The notes below the pieces were generated by a model, which had not been told where the DNA came from, did not search any database, and saw only the letters and a list, made by a program, of their open reading frames with translations. 64,000 bases of DNA from Rutstroemia sp. NJR-2017a BVV2 (Eukaryota > Ascomycota > Leotiomycetes > Helotiales > Rutstroemiaceae): NCBI GenBank assembly GCA_002946415.1, contig NJPS01000075.1:248001-312000 (forward strand). Reading direction: 5' to 3'. This document shows, piece by piece, positions 47,753-57,749 of this stretch (its first letter is position 1; each line of letters begins with the position of its first letter). Position numbers and translations under genes: made by a program.

Positions 47753-48551
47753 GGACTCACAACTCGAAGGGCCACTAACTCAAATTGGGTGCTATGCTTT
47801 TAAGTTGATGAGATCTACTCTACTCATTATGGGCATAAGGCTCTTCCAATAAGCATCCTATCTGATTCTAACTATCTGTCTAAATAAGTTGTAATGAGTT
47901 CGATCTGAATGCGGCTACATATGGCGAACGGGTAGCGAAGAAACGAGGCTGACTGTTGATATTATCACTTCGCCTCTCGGATCGAGATTCTCGGTGCGTG
48001 TTTCTGTTCTGAGGACAATGTTGTTAAGTAGAACTAATTTAAATCATGGCTTGCATGTAGCATACCATACGCCGTCCAGGTTATCATCTGAAGTTAAAAT
48101 TACTGCTTCCTCAAAGAATGATAGGAAAACGCCGCGATGATCTACTGAAGATTGGTTTCGGTTGGACTTGTAACGTGCGGTATTACCCATTAATACTCGA
48201 TATCCTCGTTCCATGGACTCTAACATCCGAACAAGCGTCGAAGAGACCGAGGAACCTTCAGTCTTCTTATAAGTTTACAGGGCCCATGGGGAAAGTTCTT
48301 GTGAACAGTCCGTTTCGCAGCTCAGTGACGCTTTAGACATACATACCCGAACATCTTGATTGACCATGTCGCCATTCACTACTCCTCACCAATCATTGCC
48401 TTGTTCCTATGTTGTTTGACAATTTGTAAAATTAAAAATAAAAAACTTCTAGCCCCTTCCCACTTATCTTCTTCGAAGATCACTCGTTTCCTCCTCCGTG
48501 TGCTAGCGGCTACATCAGTATTCTCCGTTGAGACAAAGATCTTAGACGACG

Positions 48552-49055
48552 ATGGATCGAATCTCTAACCTGCGTTTGCCGCAGAAGCTGCGGTAGGTTT
48601 CCTCATCTCGTTCGATTCGCACACTTTCAAGTTTCCATTCAGGCACTAACGCACAACATACGCAGGAAGTCTTCTTCTTTGCCTACTGGCTGTTGCAGCA
48701 CGGAACCGGAATGTCGAATCTCCAACCTGCGGTAGGTTCCCTCGTTTCGTTCGATTCGCCTACTTCCCATTCAAGCACACTTTCCATTCAAGCACTAACC
48801 CACAACCTTCGCAGGGTGTCTTCTGACTCTTCTCCTTCGCCTACCCGTAGTTGCAGCACGGAACCAGAACGTCGAACAAGTACAACCTCACAAAGATTGC
48901 GCCGGGTATTGCCTTTCAAAGACGCGTCGCTCGATCTACCAGGTCTGAAAACCCTCCGAAAGGGTGGCAACCGCAGACATACCCTGGCGATCACTAGTAT
49001 GTTGCTCATCTTTCTTGTCTTCCTCCTTCTTGCGATTGCGCACTGTATTAGATAG
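48552..49055 (+). CDS. Small protein with duplicated exon and C-terminal membrane segment
   Basis: Exons 48552-48592, 48666-48731 and 48815-49055 give 115 residues. Both introns (73 and 83 nt) start GTAGGT, end CGCAG, carry a CACTAAC branch site and are similar along their length. Both split the codon CG|G. Exon 2 and the start of exon 3 are also similar (GCCSTEPECRIS versus SCSTEPERRTS), so an exon-intron unit was tandemly duplicated. The C-terminus TLAITSMLLIFLVFLLLAIAHCIR is one hydrophobic helix with a short tail, suggesting a tail-anchored protein. An in-frame TAG precedes the ATG. A GTATGT donor at 48997 and a CAG acceptor at 49123 could instead replace the helix with an 80-residue acidic tail ending at 49365, also in frame (176 residues). 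The family is not recognised. Confidence 0.55.
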
Positions 49056-49966
49056 AGCCTCTTCAAGATTCTGGGGTTTGTCAGGTTGAGGATGAGCAAT
49101 GAAGTTCTAACAAAGAAAAACAGATTTCGATATTTCCACACCAATTGCGGTCTTCTCAGAATTAGACAACTCTCTAGACGTCGTTCCTACCACCTGTTTC
49201 TTCACTACAAAGACGGAGGATAAGGTTGATGTTACAAAGGATAATATGAGTGATGATGTGGATCTGGCAACGAGAGAAGACGACGTGGTATGGGGATTCG
49301 CAATTGGAGTTTCGATTTCGAGAATCAAAGCAAAACTGGTAAACATTAGGAGGACGAAAGAGTGACTGAGTTTTGTTCGACCTCTGCGGTAATTCGGTAA
49401 ATCACGACGAATTGTTGCACGAAGACATAATACTCGAAGCAAGATTAATAGTTCTTCAAGTCTGCTGGTTGGAATTGGTAACTGGTTGGATACCACTTCC
49501 TGGAGATAGTATCATATCAAGGAGCTGCAGAGGATGATCATCTGGATTCAGAAGCTAGATCAATGGAGCAGCAAATTAATTCTGAGTTAACACTATTCAT
49601 TGCTCCTACTCCGTCATTCTAGCATTGGTATGCCGCCACTAAACATATGGAAAGTGTGATTTCTACAAAGAAGTGATTGATGGGCCGAGTGACAAAGAGT
49701 CAGAGACCACGCTGCCTACCGCTTTTAGGGAAACAAAGATTTAGCGGAATTTGAGATGAGTTGTCTAGTTATTATTTGGTCGTTGTTTACTTGTCGCTCG
49801 ACTGTGTTCAATTGCGCGTTTAGGTCTATAAAAAGGCCTCCTCTTCCATTCTTAAGTCAGTACAAGTCAAGTTCTCACAATAATCCTACTTTGAGCAACA
49901 CACTTCCACCTTACACTCCATTCTATATCCATAGTAGCAAAGAAGTAGCAGACCAACATTTTAACA
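49056..49966. other. Intergenic or alternative last exon, then promoter of next gene
   Basis: Positions 49124-49365 are open in the frame that would continue the preceding gene after an alternative splice (STPIAVFSELDNSLDVV onward). A 129-codon frame on the other strand (49496-49107) overlaps it. The remainder is non-coding and ends with a TATA box near 49827. Confidence 0.5.
49827..49836 (+). promoter_or_regulatory. TATA box upstream of the 49967 gene
   Basis: TATAAAAAGG lies 140 bp before the ATG and is followed by a C/A-rich leader typical of fungal transcripts. Confidence 0.6.
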
Positions 49967-51091
49967 ATGGCACAAGTTGCCCAGAATAATGCTCAAATTA
50001 CCGAGCCGGCTGATACCATCTGTTCGCCTCCAATAGATAATCCCAAGGCTGAGCTGCAAAATGGTTCCTGGGTCGGTCTTCAAGCACTTAAGCCCGCCAT
50101 GGGTGTAATGGGCAAGTTGGACCCATGGGTGCCCGAGTCCCCTCAGGAGAAACCTGTTGACGAGGAAGAGGTCCCTGTTGATGAGGAGGTCCCCGTTAAT
50201 GAGGAGGATATTCCCGTTAATGAGGAGGATATTCCCGTTAATGAGGAGGATATTCCTGTTAATGATGAAGAGGACACTGCTGATGAGGAGGAAGAGGGCT
50301 CTGATGAGGAAGAAGAATCTTCTGATCGGGAAGAGGATAATGATACCAACCCGACTTATCTCAACTGGCCCCCACCAGAGGTTGAAAGTGCCGAGCCTTG
50401 GCGCCATTCCTCGAGGAGTGCAAAAGATAGATGGTTCGGTATAAGCATCGGTAGATGTGAAATAGATCCTATGTTTGATACATCAAAATTGATATCTAAG
50501 ATAACATTTTGCCATGAAAAATTCGCCTACCGTCATACATTGGGCCGTGAGCGTAAAAAAGATCCAATAGTTGGCCATATTCGTCAACCGTTAGGCCGGA
50601 ACTCTCTCTTTTTTCATGTTCCAGAGACTATATACAGGGTTTATGAAGATCATCTATACATCGCAATTCCTAGCCCAATTGCCAAATATATACGCGAAAA
50701 GGGGAGGCATGGAGGTATCTACTATGATGTTCAGCTTCCATCACCGGGTGACTCCGAGTCACATTTCAAGAAGATGAAGTCGTGGTGGCTTTTTAAATAC
50801 TTTGAAACCCTTGGTGATATTCATAATGCCCCCAAGAATTTCGTATTCGTTCCGGCACATTTTGGCAAATGTGGGCTCAGCGAGCGCGCTACGTCCGGCT
50901 TGATAAAAGAAGCATGTATCAGCATGATTCTCTTGCGTCCCCAAGGAGCAGAAAGTTTAAAGGGCACGGATAAAGACATAACCTATATTGAACTTGATAG
51001 AGTCACCGGGATCTATTCGAGTGACATCGACTCGGATACACCGTTCCTGCGTTACTTGTTGGATGTTTGGGACCAGAGACCGAACTACTAG
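49967..51091 (+). CDS. Unknown paralogue family, member 1, with acidic repeat
   Basis: A single exon of 374 residues. The N-terminal third is acidic and disordered-looking, with a PVNEEDI heptapeptide repeated and then long Glu/Asp runs (EEEEGSDEEEESSD). The C-terminal 220 residues look globular and share a pattern with the two downstream genes: LFFHVPETIYRVYE, YIAIPSPIAKYIREKG, then Trp-rich KSWWLFKYFETLG. I recognise no known domain. There is no signal peptide or membrane segment, so it is probably cytosolic or nuclear. A TATA box lies 140 bp upstream. Codon use and length support a real gene. Confidence 0.7.
   Translation: MAQVAQNNAQITEPADTICSPPIDNPKAELQNGSWVGLQALKPAMGVMGKLDPWVPESPQEKPVDEEEVPVDEEVPVNEEDIPVNEEDIPVNEEDIPVNDEEDTADEEEEGSDEEEESSDREEDNDTNPTYLNWPPPEVESAEPWRHSSRSAKDRWFGISIGRCEIDPMFDTSKLISKITFCHEKFAYRHTLGRERKKDPIVGHIRQPLGRNSLFFHVPETIYRVYEDHLYIAIPSPIAKYIREKGRHGGIYYDVQLPSPGDSESHFKKMKSWWLFKYFETLGDIHNAPKNFVFVPAHFGKCGLSERATSGLIKEACISMILLRPQGAESLKGTDKDITYIELDRVTGIYSSDIDSDTPFLRYLLDVWDQRPNY
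50192..50275. repeat. 21-bp coding minisatellite, four copies
   Basis: The unit CCCGTTAATGAGGAGGATAT-T repeats in frame three times exactly and a fourth time with changes. It encodes PVNEEDI. Copy number could change without a frameshift. Confidence 0.9.
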
Positions 51092-51702
51092 GTTACCAAC
51101 GACTCCACGAGCTCGCACTCGGCCTTGTTCTCACCCGGATTTATCTCATTTGTCACTTTCACTTATCTAAACTGTGGCTATATTTACCGTAAGATTCACA
51201 GACGTCGCCAGATTTCTATTACTTACAATCACAGAAATAATGTATCTCATAGTCATTTTCATCTCATTGTCATTTTCACTCATGTAACCCGCGGTGATAC
51301 TGTACGGTATGATTCACAAAATTCACCAGATTCAACTTCCATTTCTTAAAATCACAGAAACAGAGTATTTAAGCCTTCAGGTAATCCTTTTCCCTTCCCT
51401 CCTTCTTTTCTCTTTTACATAATATATCACCTTAAACCCCACTACCACTTGTCCTCGGAGGCTTTTCGTCTTTCTTTATTAGACCTCATCTATCTATCTA
51501 AGCACTTTCCAACCAAAAACACTTTTCCGGATCAACTATTTGTGAAAGAGCGCGCTAGCTCTCGTACGAACTTCTCTTTGTCTTTGTCGGAGTGAAAGAA
51601 ATATTGCCTACTTTAATCTTTTGTGTCCTCACCCAACATAGAACACACCGAGCGGGTTTATTCCTAATTCCGGACAGGAGCTTTCACTAGTATTCACTTG
51701 AA
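51092..51702. other. Intergenic with a duplicated 100-bp block
   Basis: This lies between paralogues 1 and 2. It contains the imperfect duplication at 51143-51360 and the leader of member 2. TATTTAAG at about 51366 is a possible weak TATA element. Confidence 0.55.
51143..51360. repeat. Imperfect direct repeat, two units of about 100 bp
   Basis: Unit 1 (51143-51240) and unit 2 (51261-51360) both run ATCTCATT(T)GTCA.TTTCACT, then a GATTCACA..TCRCCAGATT block, then ACAATCACAGAAA or AAAATCACAGAAA. It sits in the promoter region of paralogue 2. Confidence 0.65.
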
Positions 51703-52494
51703 ATGTGTGGAAAAAGCTCAGAACACAAGAAGCATGGACTTCTGTCCAAGATTAAAAACTCTCTTGTATGCTACTTTTATCCTCGGATCCTCCTTTCTTA
51801 ATGAAGGTTTATTGACTGAAATTAGCACCATAAATCTGAACCTAGACAATCCACCCCGGTGAAAGGCATAGAATATGTCCCGCCTAGGCCAGGTGGTGAG
51901 GAGGCTCTATCTATCGGTGACTTCGGATTGCCTGGTATGCATGAACTTGGAGCCGGATTTTATAACAATAACGGACACCGCGATATCGAATTCTGCATTT
52001 CGTCGGACAAAAGCAAGTATCTATACTTTCCAAACTTGGAGTATAGGGTCGTAGACAAGTCGACATATCTTGCATTTCCACGGGAGTTCACCAACTTCAT
52101 CAAGGAGCGTGGACGCTGGCGTCAGTATGACAAAGCTTCCCGGACAGCCTTCCACACTGAGCCTTATGATGCGTACGATCAGGCAGACACCGAATGGGAA
52201 GCATCGGAAACGTCATTTCTTAAGCTGAACGATTCAGAATGCTGGTGCGTAGGGGGTTGTGACTTTCTTAAAGTGCCTTCGTGGATTGTAGCGAAGCCAC
52301 CTAAGGGATCAGTAGCAGGGAAAGTTGACGCGTTCGTGAGTTTCGCTCTTTTTCCAAGGAAAAGTGAGATTTCGGACCCCCAACCAGCTATCTTCGCAAT
52401 TAATGAATTGGTTGACAGAGATGGGGGAACGCCAACTTGGGTGGATAGCAGCCGGGGTGAGGCCCCTCGGGCTGAAAATTATCGAGGCATTTAA
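51703..52494 (+). CDS. Unknown paralogue family, member 2
   Basis: Exon 1 (51703-51765) encodes MCGKSSEHKKHGLLSKIKNS plus Leu; a 60-nt intron (GTATGC..TTAG) follows, and exon 2 runs to TAA at 52494, for 243 residues. The core matches members 1 and 3: LYFPNLEYRVVD, YLAFPREFTNFIKERG, then SECWCVGGC. The N-terminus is basic. An alternative splice, donor GTGAGG at 52457 to acceptor AG at 52532, would swap the last residues for a 40-residue tail (GMFFDDTKFDRNADVYF onward) ending at 52654; this is also in frame (271 residues). I cannot choose between the two ends from sequence. No known domain is recognised. Confidence 0.65.
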
Positions 52495-52654
52495 AGTAAT
52501 AAAGGGTACAATGTGACTGTCTGAATCCAGAGGTATGTTCTTCGACGATACGAAGTTTGATCGCAATGCTGATGTGTATTTTAAAGACGTGAAAATTACT
52601 GACAAGGGATTTGAAGGGAGGGTTTATAAGACTTTTAAGATGTCGATGAGTTAG

Positions 52655-53532
52655 ATGCGAAGGTTTTTTTGGAGGACTGCGAGTTTGCTAAACTGGGTAT
52701 ACGAGCTACGTGTTACAATGGGACATCCAGTTATTAACTCTTTCTGAGATAAATATTAATACAAATGTCTGATATTATGCAAACGCAGAGCATGGCATGT
52801 ATAGTTGAATCTAACTCACATTGATTTCACCAGAATCATGTGTAACTTGCAGAGACCATTACGTCGACTGAAATTGTCTGGAAAGATAACGCCTGGTGAC
52901 GGCTGCGTTATCCTTTCCATGTAATATTTCTTCTCAATGATTGTTCGGTGAGTGATAAGGATAAATTTGATGCTTCATTAGTCTCGTACGACGTTGCAAC
53001 TGCCAGTTATGAGAGAAATTCTGTAAGTTATAATATCACTAATGAGACAGGCACAGAAGAATTGAAGAAGCGAGAGTAAGATACGCACAACTATTTCTTC
53101 GAGCATCGAAGTCTAGATGGCCACGAATTTTGGAGATATCGTCGTTCTGGAGTTGCTTTGTCCGGAATCAGTCCACAGGGTATCCATTTTGAGAGACAAT
53201 TCATATTGTAGTGGATGCTGGTACTACTGAATCATATCTGGGAGAACAATTTTCTCGCCTTTGAGCGCTTCTCAAGCTGTCCATAAACTTCTTTGATTCA
53301 CATTCGAAATGTTCTCTTCGAAACAATTTCAGAACAACTAAGATCGAGAACTACTTGTTGATGTAGAGATAGCCCGTTGAACAGATGTTCAGTGAATCAA
53401 AAGCACATTCAGTTATAATTAATCATAGATTCCGTATACCACGTTTAGCATCATCTAGTACTATAAAGTATACTGCGGGGAGTTATTAGCAGTCACCTCT
53501 GATTATCTGAACTAAATATCTAAATTGATAAG
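52655..53532. other. Intergenic, AT-rich, no gene seen
   Basis: This stretch separates paralogues 2 and 3. No open frame shares the family motifs. A TATA-like CTATAAAG lies at 53461, about 70 bp before the start of member 3. Confidence 0.55.
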
Positions 53533-54204
53533 ATGTCCGTCAAAATGCAGAAACCCCTCCTACCAATCGGATTTACCATCGAGCATAATGAGTGTCCAAG
53601 AAATTCGAGCCCATTTACCTCAATCGCCAACATGGAAGCAAGGAACAGATGTCATCCCAAGACACCCAATCACATACGTCTAAGTCCAGATATCAGACGC
53701 TACTACGAGGTCATCTTCTCAGGATTGATGGTTCCGGCACATGATGGTGACAAGAGAACGGAAATTCAATCTCCTATGATCTGTTTTCCAATTCTGTATT
53801 ATAAGATCAAGGAGGAAGGCTCTGTTCTTATCGCGCTCCCAGATAATTTTGCACGTCATGTTATACGATGTCAGGGAGAACAGTATGTGTTTGACATGTC
53901 TGAATTTCACGAGGGCAGGTTTTATACGAAGGCACCGCCCGGATTGGAAGATATCGTGAAGGAATGTGACAGTCAGACAGGTTGGTTAGTTGGGTATACT
54001 CTGAGATTTGGTGTCATTGCTCATTGGAATGACGATATACCAAATAAGTTTGAGATCACGGAGGTAATTCCGGCCCCCTGTGGCCCTCCTACTGTTCAGC
54101 CTCCTGAGGCCGCTGGTTCTTCGAACATAGAATCCATTCATGGTAAGAGATCTAAAGCTCTTTCAGGTATTAAGAACCGCTTGAGGCAGACACTTCAGAG
54201 ATAA
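53533..54204 (+). CDS. Unknown paralogue family, member 3
   Basis: A single exon of 223 residues. The core repeats the family pattern: ICFPILYYKIKEEG, VLIALPDNFARHVIRCQG, then QTGWLVGYTLRFG. After it come a Pro-rich stretch and a basic C-terminus (HGKRSKALSGIKNRLRQTLQR-like) that recalls the basic N-terminus of member 2 (GLLSKIKNSL). No signal peptide, membrane segment or known domain is visible. A TATA-like element lies about 70 bp upstream. Confidence 0.65.
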   Translation: MSVKMQKPLLPIGFTIEHNECPRNSSPFTSIANMEARNRCHPKTPNHIRLSPDIRRYYEVIFSGLMVPAHDGDKRTEIQSPMICFPILYYKIKEEGSVLIALPDNFARHVIRCQGEQYVFDMSEFHEGRFYTKAPPGLEDIVKECDSQTGWLVGYTLRFGVIAHWNDDIPNKFEITEVIPAPCGPPTVQPPEAAGSSNIESIHGKRSKALSGIKNRLRQTLQR

Positions 54205-55924
54205 AATACTAGAGTTTAGGTCTCGAGAGCCGGGGTTCCGACTAAGCCCAGAAGATAGACAATTAGAAAATTTATAGAATAATAGAACGAGTATTTCAAG
54301 CATATGAAGATTCAACATGAATAAGGTTTGGCTAGAGAGAGAGAAAACAGTATACACATCCACAGCGAAGACCAAGATATCGTGTAGCCATATACTATGA
54401 GTAATGTGAACATTGTGAAGCAAAAGTTACATATTACGCTGCTGACCCTTCTTTGTGAACAATACTAGACTATAATAAATCGTACAGCAGGCGTGCGACG
54501 TAAGAGGTCTTCAGGAGTTATTTCGGGATAGAGAGCCTTGAGCTCTGTCTAGTTTACACTTCCATGGACCGAGAGTCCTCGGGTCCTAGAGCTCCATGAC
54601 TCAACCGCGAGTCACCGACATGTAGGCTGCGCAAACGGTCAACCGTGCGAGTCCCATGGTATTGCCAAGACAATCCGCGGTTAAAACCGTTGCGGAGCAG
54701 ATAGTTAAGAATCCGGATAGTTAATCCGTAGGTAATCCGCGGGTACCCGCCGGATATCCATCAATCCGTGGGTAATCCGTATTTGTACGGATGATCCGTT
54801 GATCTATGGAACATATTCCCCTTCAGGTTGAGCTTAAATCGCATCGCATACTGGGTGATCTTCATCTTATACATCAGACTAGATCTTTCATTTCCAGTTG
54901 GTCATATAGAATCCAAATGACAGTTTTGTGAGGCCCTGAGGAAATACAGGGACTGAGTTGGTGCATTCCACCCGCACCATATAAGCGCCAAAGCTGCCTC
55001 TTGCTGCAGGTAGGCGGGTTCTTTTCTCATTCGATTGAAGTGAATGATAGTTCCATATCAGACCGTACGAATGCATAGCGCCAAGCGTCGTTCTTCGTTC
55101 AGAATTTCAGGTCGATAAGCGCCAATTGGTGATGAACTCCTCTGGAAAATATTTCGAGCTCGTAAGTCTTATCTTCGAACACCATTATCTCCAGACGATG
55201 CTATCTTCGGACGATATACTACGACGTTCGATGCGGGTCCCCGGGTATGACGCACGCACAGATGAACAGACGATGCAACGTTAGCATAAGACGTCGAAAT
55301 AATCTTAAAAACAGTGTCTGGAATAACGATCAGTTTGGGAAAACTTGAATCATGTTAAGGCTGAGCAGCTGTTTATATTACCAAGTACCCCCAAAACCAA
55401 AGCTCAATATCCAATTTGGCCCAAGCTCATACAATTATTTTAAGAAAGCAATATCCGTCCACTCCACCACTCGCAGCGTAACCCACACCGTATCTCATCC
55501 GGTGCGCCCCAAAATACTCAGCCTTATTAAATCCACCTCATATGTAATCGCATTAACTACTACCTCCCTTCTAGAAGATGAAACGGGGAGAACTCCGGTG
55601 TGCGGGTGAAACTAGCTCCAATCATCTACCGCCAACTGCCCCTTTCGCTAAGCGTTTTCCCCATCTAGTATGGTCTGAGCTTTTCTAGTACCGCCCCACG
55701 CACCGTATCTATACGGGCTGCTGTGATTGGTTGGTCTGAAACGGTGTCGACTTCTTCGATGCACATTTATATCTTTCGAGTCCAGGTCTGGAGGAGGTTA
55801 TTTTGTAGTTACTTGTCTTTTCTTTCTTATACATCCATTATATTCTTCTCAAATTTTCCCTTCGTTGTTCTCCCCTCGAAAATTCCTATTTCTTACGCCG
55901 CGGAAAAAGACCCCTACTTCTACT
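54205..55924. other. Intergenic with a degenerate repeat, no gene seen
   Basis: These 1.7 kb contain the GGTACCC-type segment near 54629-54800. The right 250 bp form the promoter and C/T-rich leader of the RTA1-like gene. Confidence 0.55.
54629..54800. repeat. AATCCGYGGGTA-rich segment related to 47481-47752
   Basis: It begins TAGGCTGCGCAAACGG, close to one end of the 47.5-kb segment, and contains repeated AATCCGYGGGTA and GGGTACCCGCCGG words. It is probably a degenerate fragment of the same repeat class. Confidence 0.4.
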
Positions 55925-56927
55925 ATGTCGAACAATTCTATGATCGGTCCTCCTTATGGGCCTGTACTCAATGGCACGATGGTTATCGTATTTTGGGAAT
56001 ACAGGCCAAGTGATACTGCAGGGCTTGCGTTTGTTGCGTTGTTCGCTCTACTCACAGTCGCGCATATTGTAATGATGTTTATGTACCGAGCCTGGTGTTT
56101 TATACCTTTCATCCTCGGTGGTATTAGTAAGTCTCCTCACCATTACACTACCTTGCCTACACCCCAGAACCTCCGTATCAGACGAAAAGGACGCGAGAAA
56201 AACCCAATCTCTACAACATCCATCAAACTAACAACCCCTCTCCCTAGGCGAAACATTCGGCTACTACGAACGCTACCAAGCGCACTCCAAACCCGCCGAC
56301 CTCGGCCCCTGGCTCCTTCAAAACCTGCTCATCCTCGTCTCCGCCCCCTTCCTCGCCGCCACCGTGTACATGTCCCTCGGCCGACTCACCGCCGCCCTCG
56401 GCGGGCACCGCAGCCGCTGGCTCTCAAAACTGTACGTCCTCCTCGACTTCGTCGTCCTCATCAGCCAGTTAGCCGGAACCGTGATGCCCGCCTCCGGGGA
56501 CCCGAAAACGGTCGCCATGGCTGCGAAAATTATCCTCGGGGGTTTGATTGTGCAGGTGCTGGCGCTGGGGGGGTTTATTGCTATTGCGTATAAGGCGTAT
56601 CGGGGGTTGAGGAATGATACTCCGGGCCTGGAGTTGAGGGGGATGAAGTGGGAGAATTATTTTAGGGCGGTGATGGTTGTTACGGGGTTGATTGTGGTGA
56701 GGAGTTTGGTGAGGATGGTGGAGTATATTGAGGGGAGTGACGGGTTTGTCATTTCGCATGAGATTTTTATTTATCTTTTTGATGCGCCGTTGATGTGGTT
56801 GTGTATGGTGGTGTTTGTGGTGTTGCATCCGGGGAGGTTGATAAAGAGTACGCAGAGGAGTGAGAAGGAGGGGTGGAGTCCGGAGGATAGGATTCCTTTG
56901 GGGTCGTATAGCGGGATGGAGGGGTAG
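55925..56927 (+). CDS. RTA1-family seven-helix membrane protein
   Basis: Two exons, 55925-56126 and 56248-56927, with a 121-nt intron (GTAAGT..TAG), give 293 residues. About seven hydrophobic helices are visible. Family landmarks are the YRPS start before helix 1, RAWCFIPFILGGISETFGYYER across the splice, the QNLLILVSAPFLAATVYMSLGR block, and LFDAPLMWLCMVVFVVLHPG at the last helix. RTA1-type proteins of fungi (for example yeast Rsb1 and Rta1) act in lipid or sphingoid-base resistance at the plasma membrane. The C-terminus is charged and cytosolic. The ATG at 55925 is followed by an N-terminal extracellular segment with NGT, a possible glycosylation site. Confidence 0.85.
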
Positions 56928-57749
56928 ATGGTTGATGGTTGTGGGTCTGGATTGTGGGTTAGAATGGATTGGCGTTCGGAGTGAATGGGGATATATTGGG
57001 TTTGCGGCCGCTCAATAAAGTGTAAGTAGGAGATGCCTTGGAATAGATCAGCAGGCACTTGTCTATCTGTATAATGAGATTTCTAAAATCATAGAATACT
57101 ACGAAAATCGTCGAGCAACATCTTATGAACAGTTTTTGTGACTTAGAAGTAATGAAATTCTAAAATTGTTGAAGATATCGATTGATTGATGAGAATCCAA
57201 GAAGAACTGCATCTTGGCGAATTAGATCGTGTTTCTTTCCAGTTTAATTCTTGATTATAGAATATTTTCAACTAGTAGGATTGAGAAGATTGAAAAAAGA
57301 GCATGCAAAATGTAAATGCGGAGATGACTGTGCACCAATATTTAAAACTGGTTATTGACTCGCTACCTGACCTGAATGAGTGCCAATCCGCAGCTCCAAC
57401 TAGAGATGTTGCCCATCTAGAGGGTTACCACAAATGAAGCCAAAGAGACACCGGCGACCTTGAGATTGGGAAACACTGTAAGAAATGAATGTCATGTGCT
57501 AGATGCATAATCCGCCAAACTAGGTAGAGATGGTACTTTAGTTTTAGGAGAATGGTTTGAATTAGAAGGAGATAGAATGTAAATGATTATTCGACGGTTA
57601 TCCTGCTATATAATCCCCGTGACTGACGAATGCTGGAACTTCCAGATCATACTGCAACACCAAAGGGAGATGCTCATCGAAGAGAACCGCCCATCAATAA
57701 AAATGTTTCGAACAAACAATAGAAACGAAAGAAACCTAAAAGTTTCCAT
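56928..57749. other. Intergenic between convergent genes, no gene seen
   Basis: AT-rich sequence between the RTA1-like gene and the convergent flavoenzyme. Nothing else is recognised. Confidence 0.6.

Larger units (their letters stand above)
42478..48551. other. Gene-poor 6-kb region with simple repeats
   Basis: I find no supported protein or RNA gene here. The left end must contain the ankyrin gene promoter. Open frames up to about 130 codons occur on both strands (for example 42646-42978, 43719-44093, 44136-44528, 46805-47092), but none shows domain-like content. Repeats are listed separately. A hairpin TCGGCGCC/GGCGCCGA lies at about 46924-46948. Confidence 0.5.

Noticed and set aside
48693..49055. 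Intronless 120-residue reading of the small gene
   Set aside because: It translates intron 2, which has a donor, branch site and acceptor and is homologous to intron 1; the spliced model removes it and keeps frame.
49107..49496. 129-codon minus-strand frame
   Set aside because: It overlaps the candidate alternative exon on the + strand. Its start region is random-looking, and the + strand reading is tied to good splice signals.
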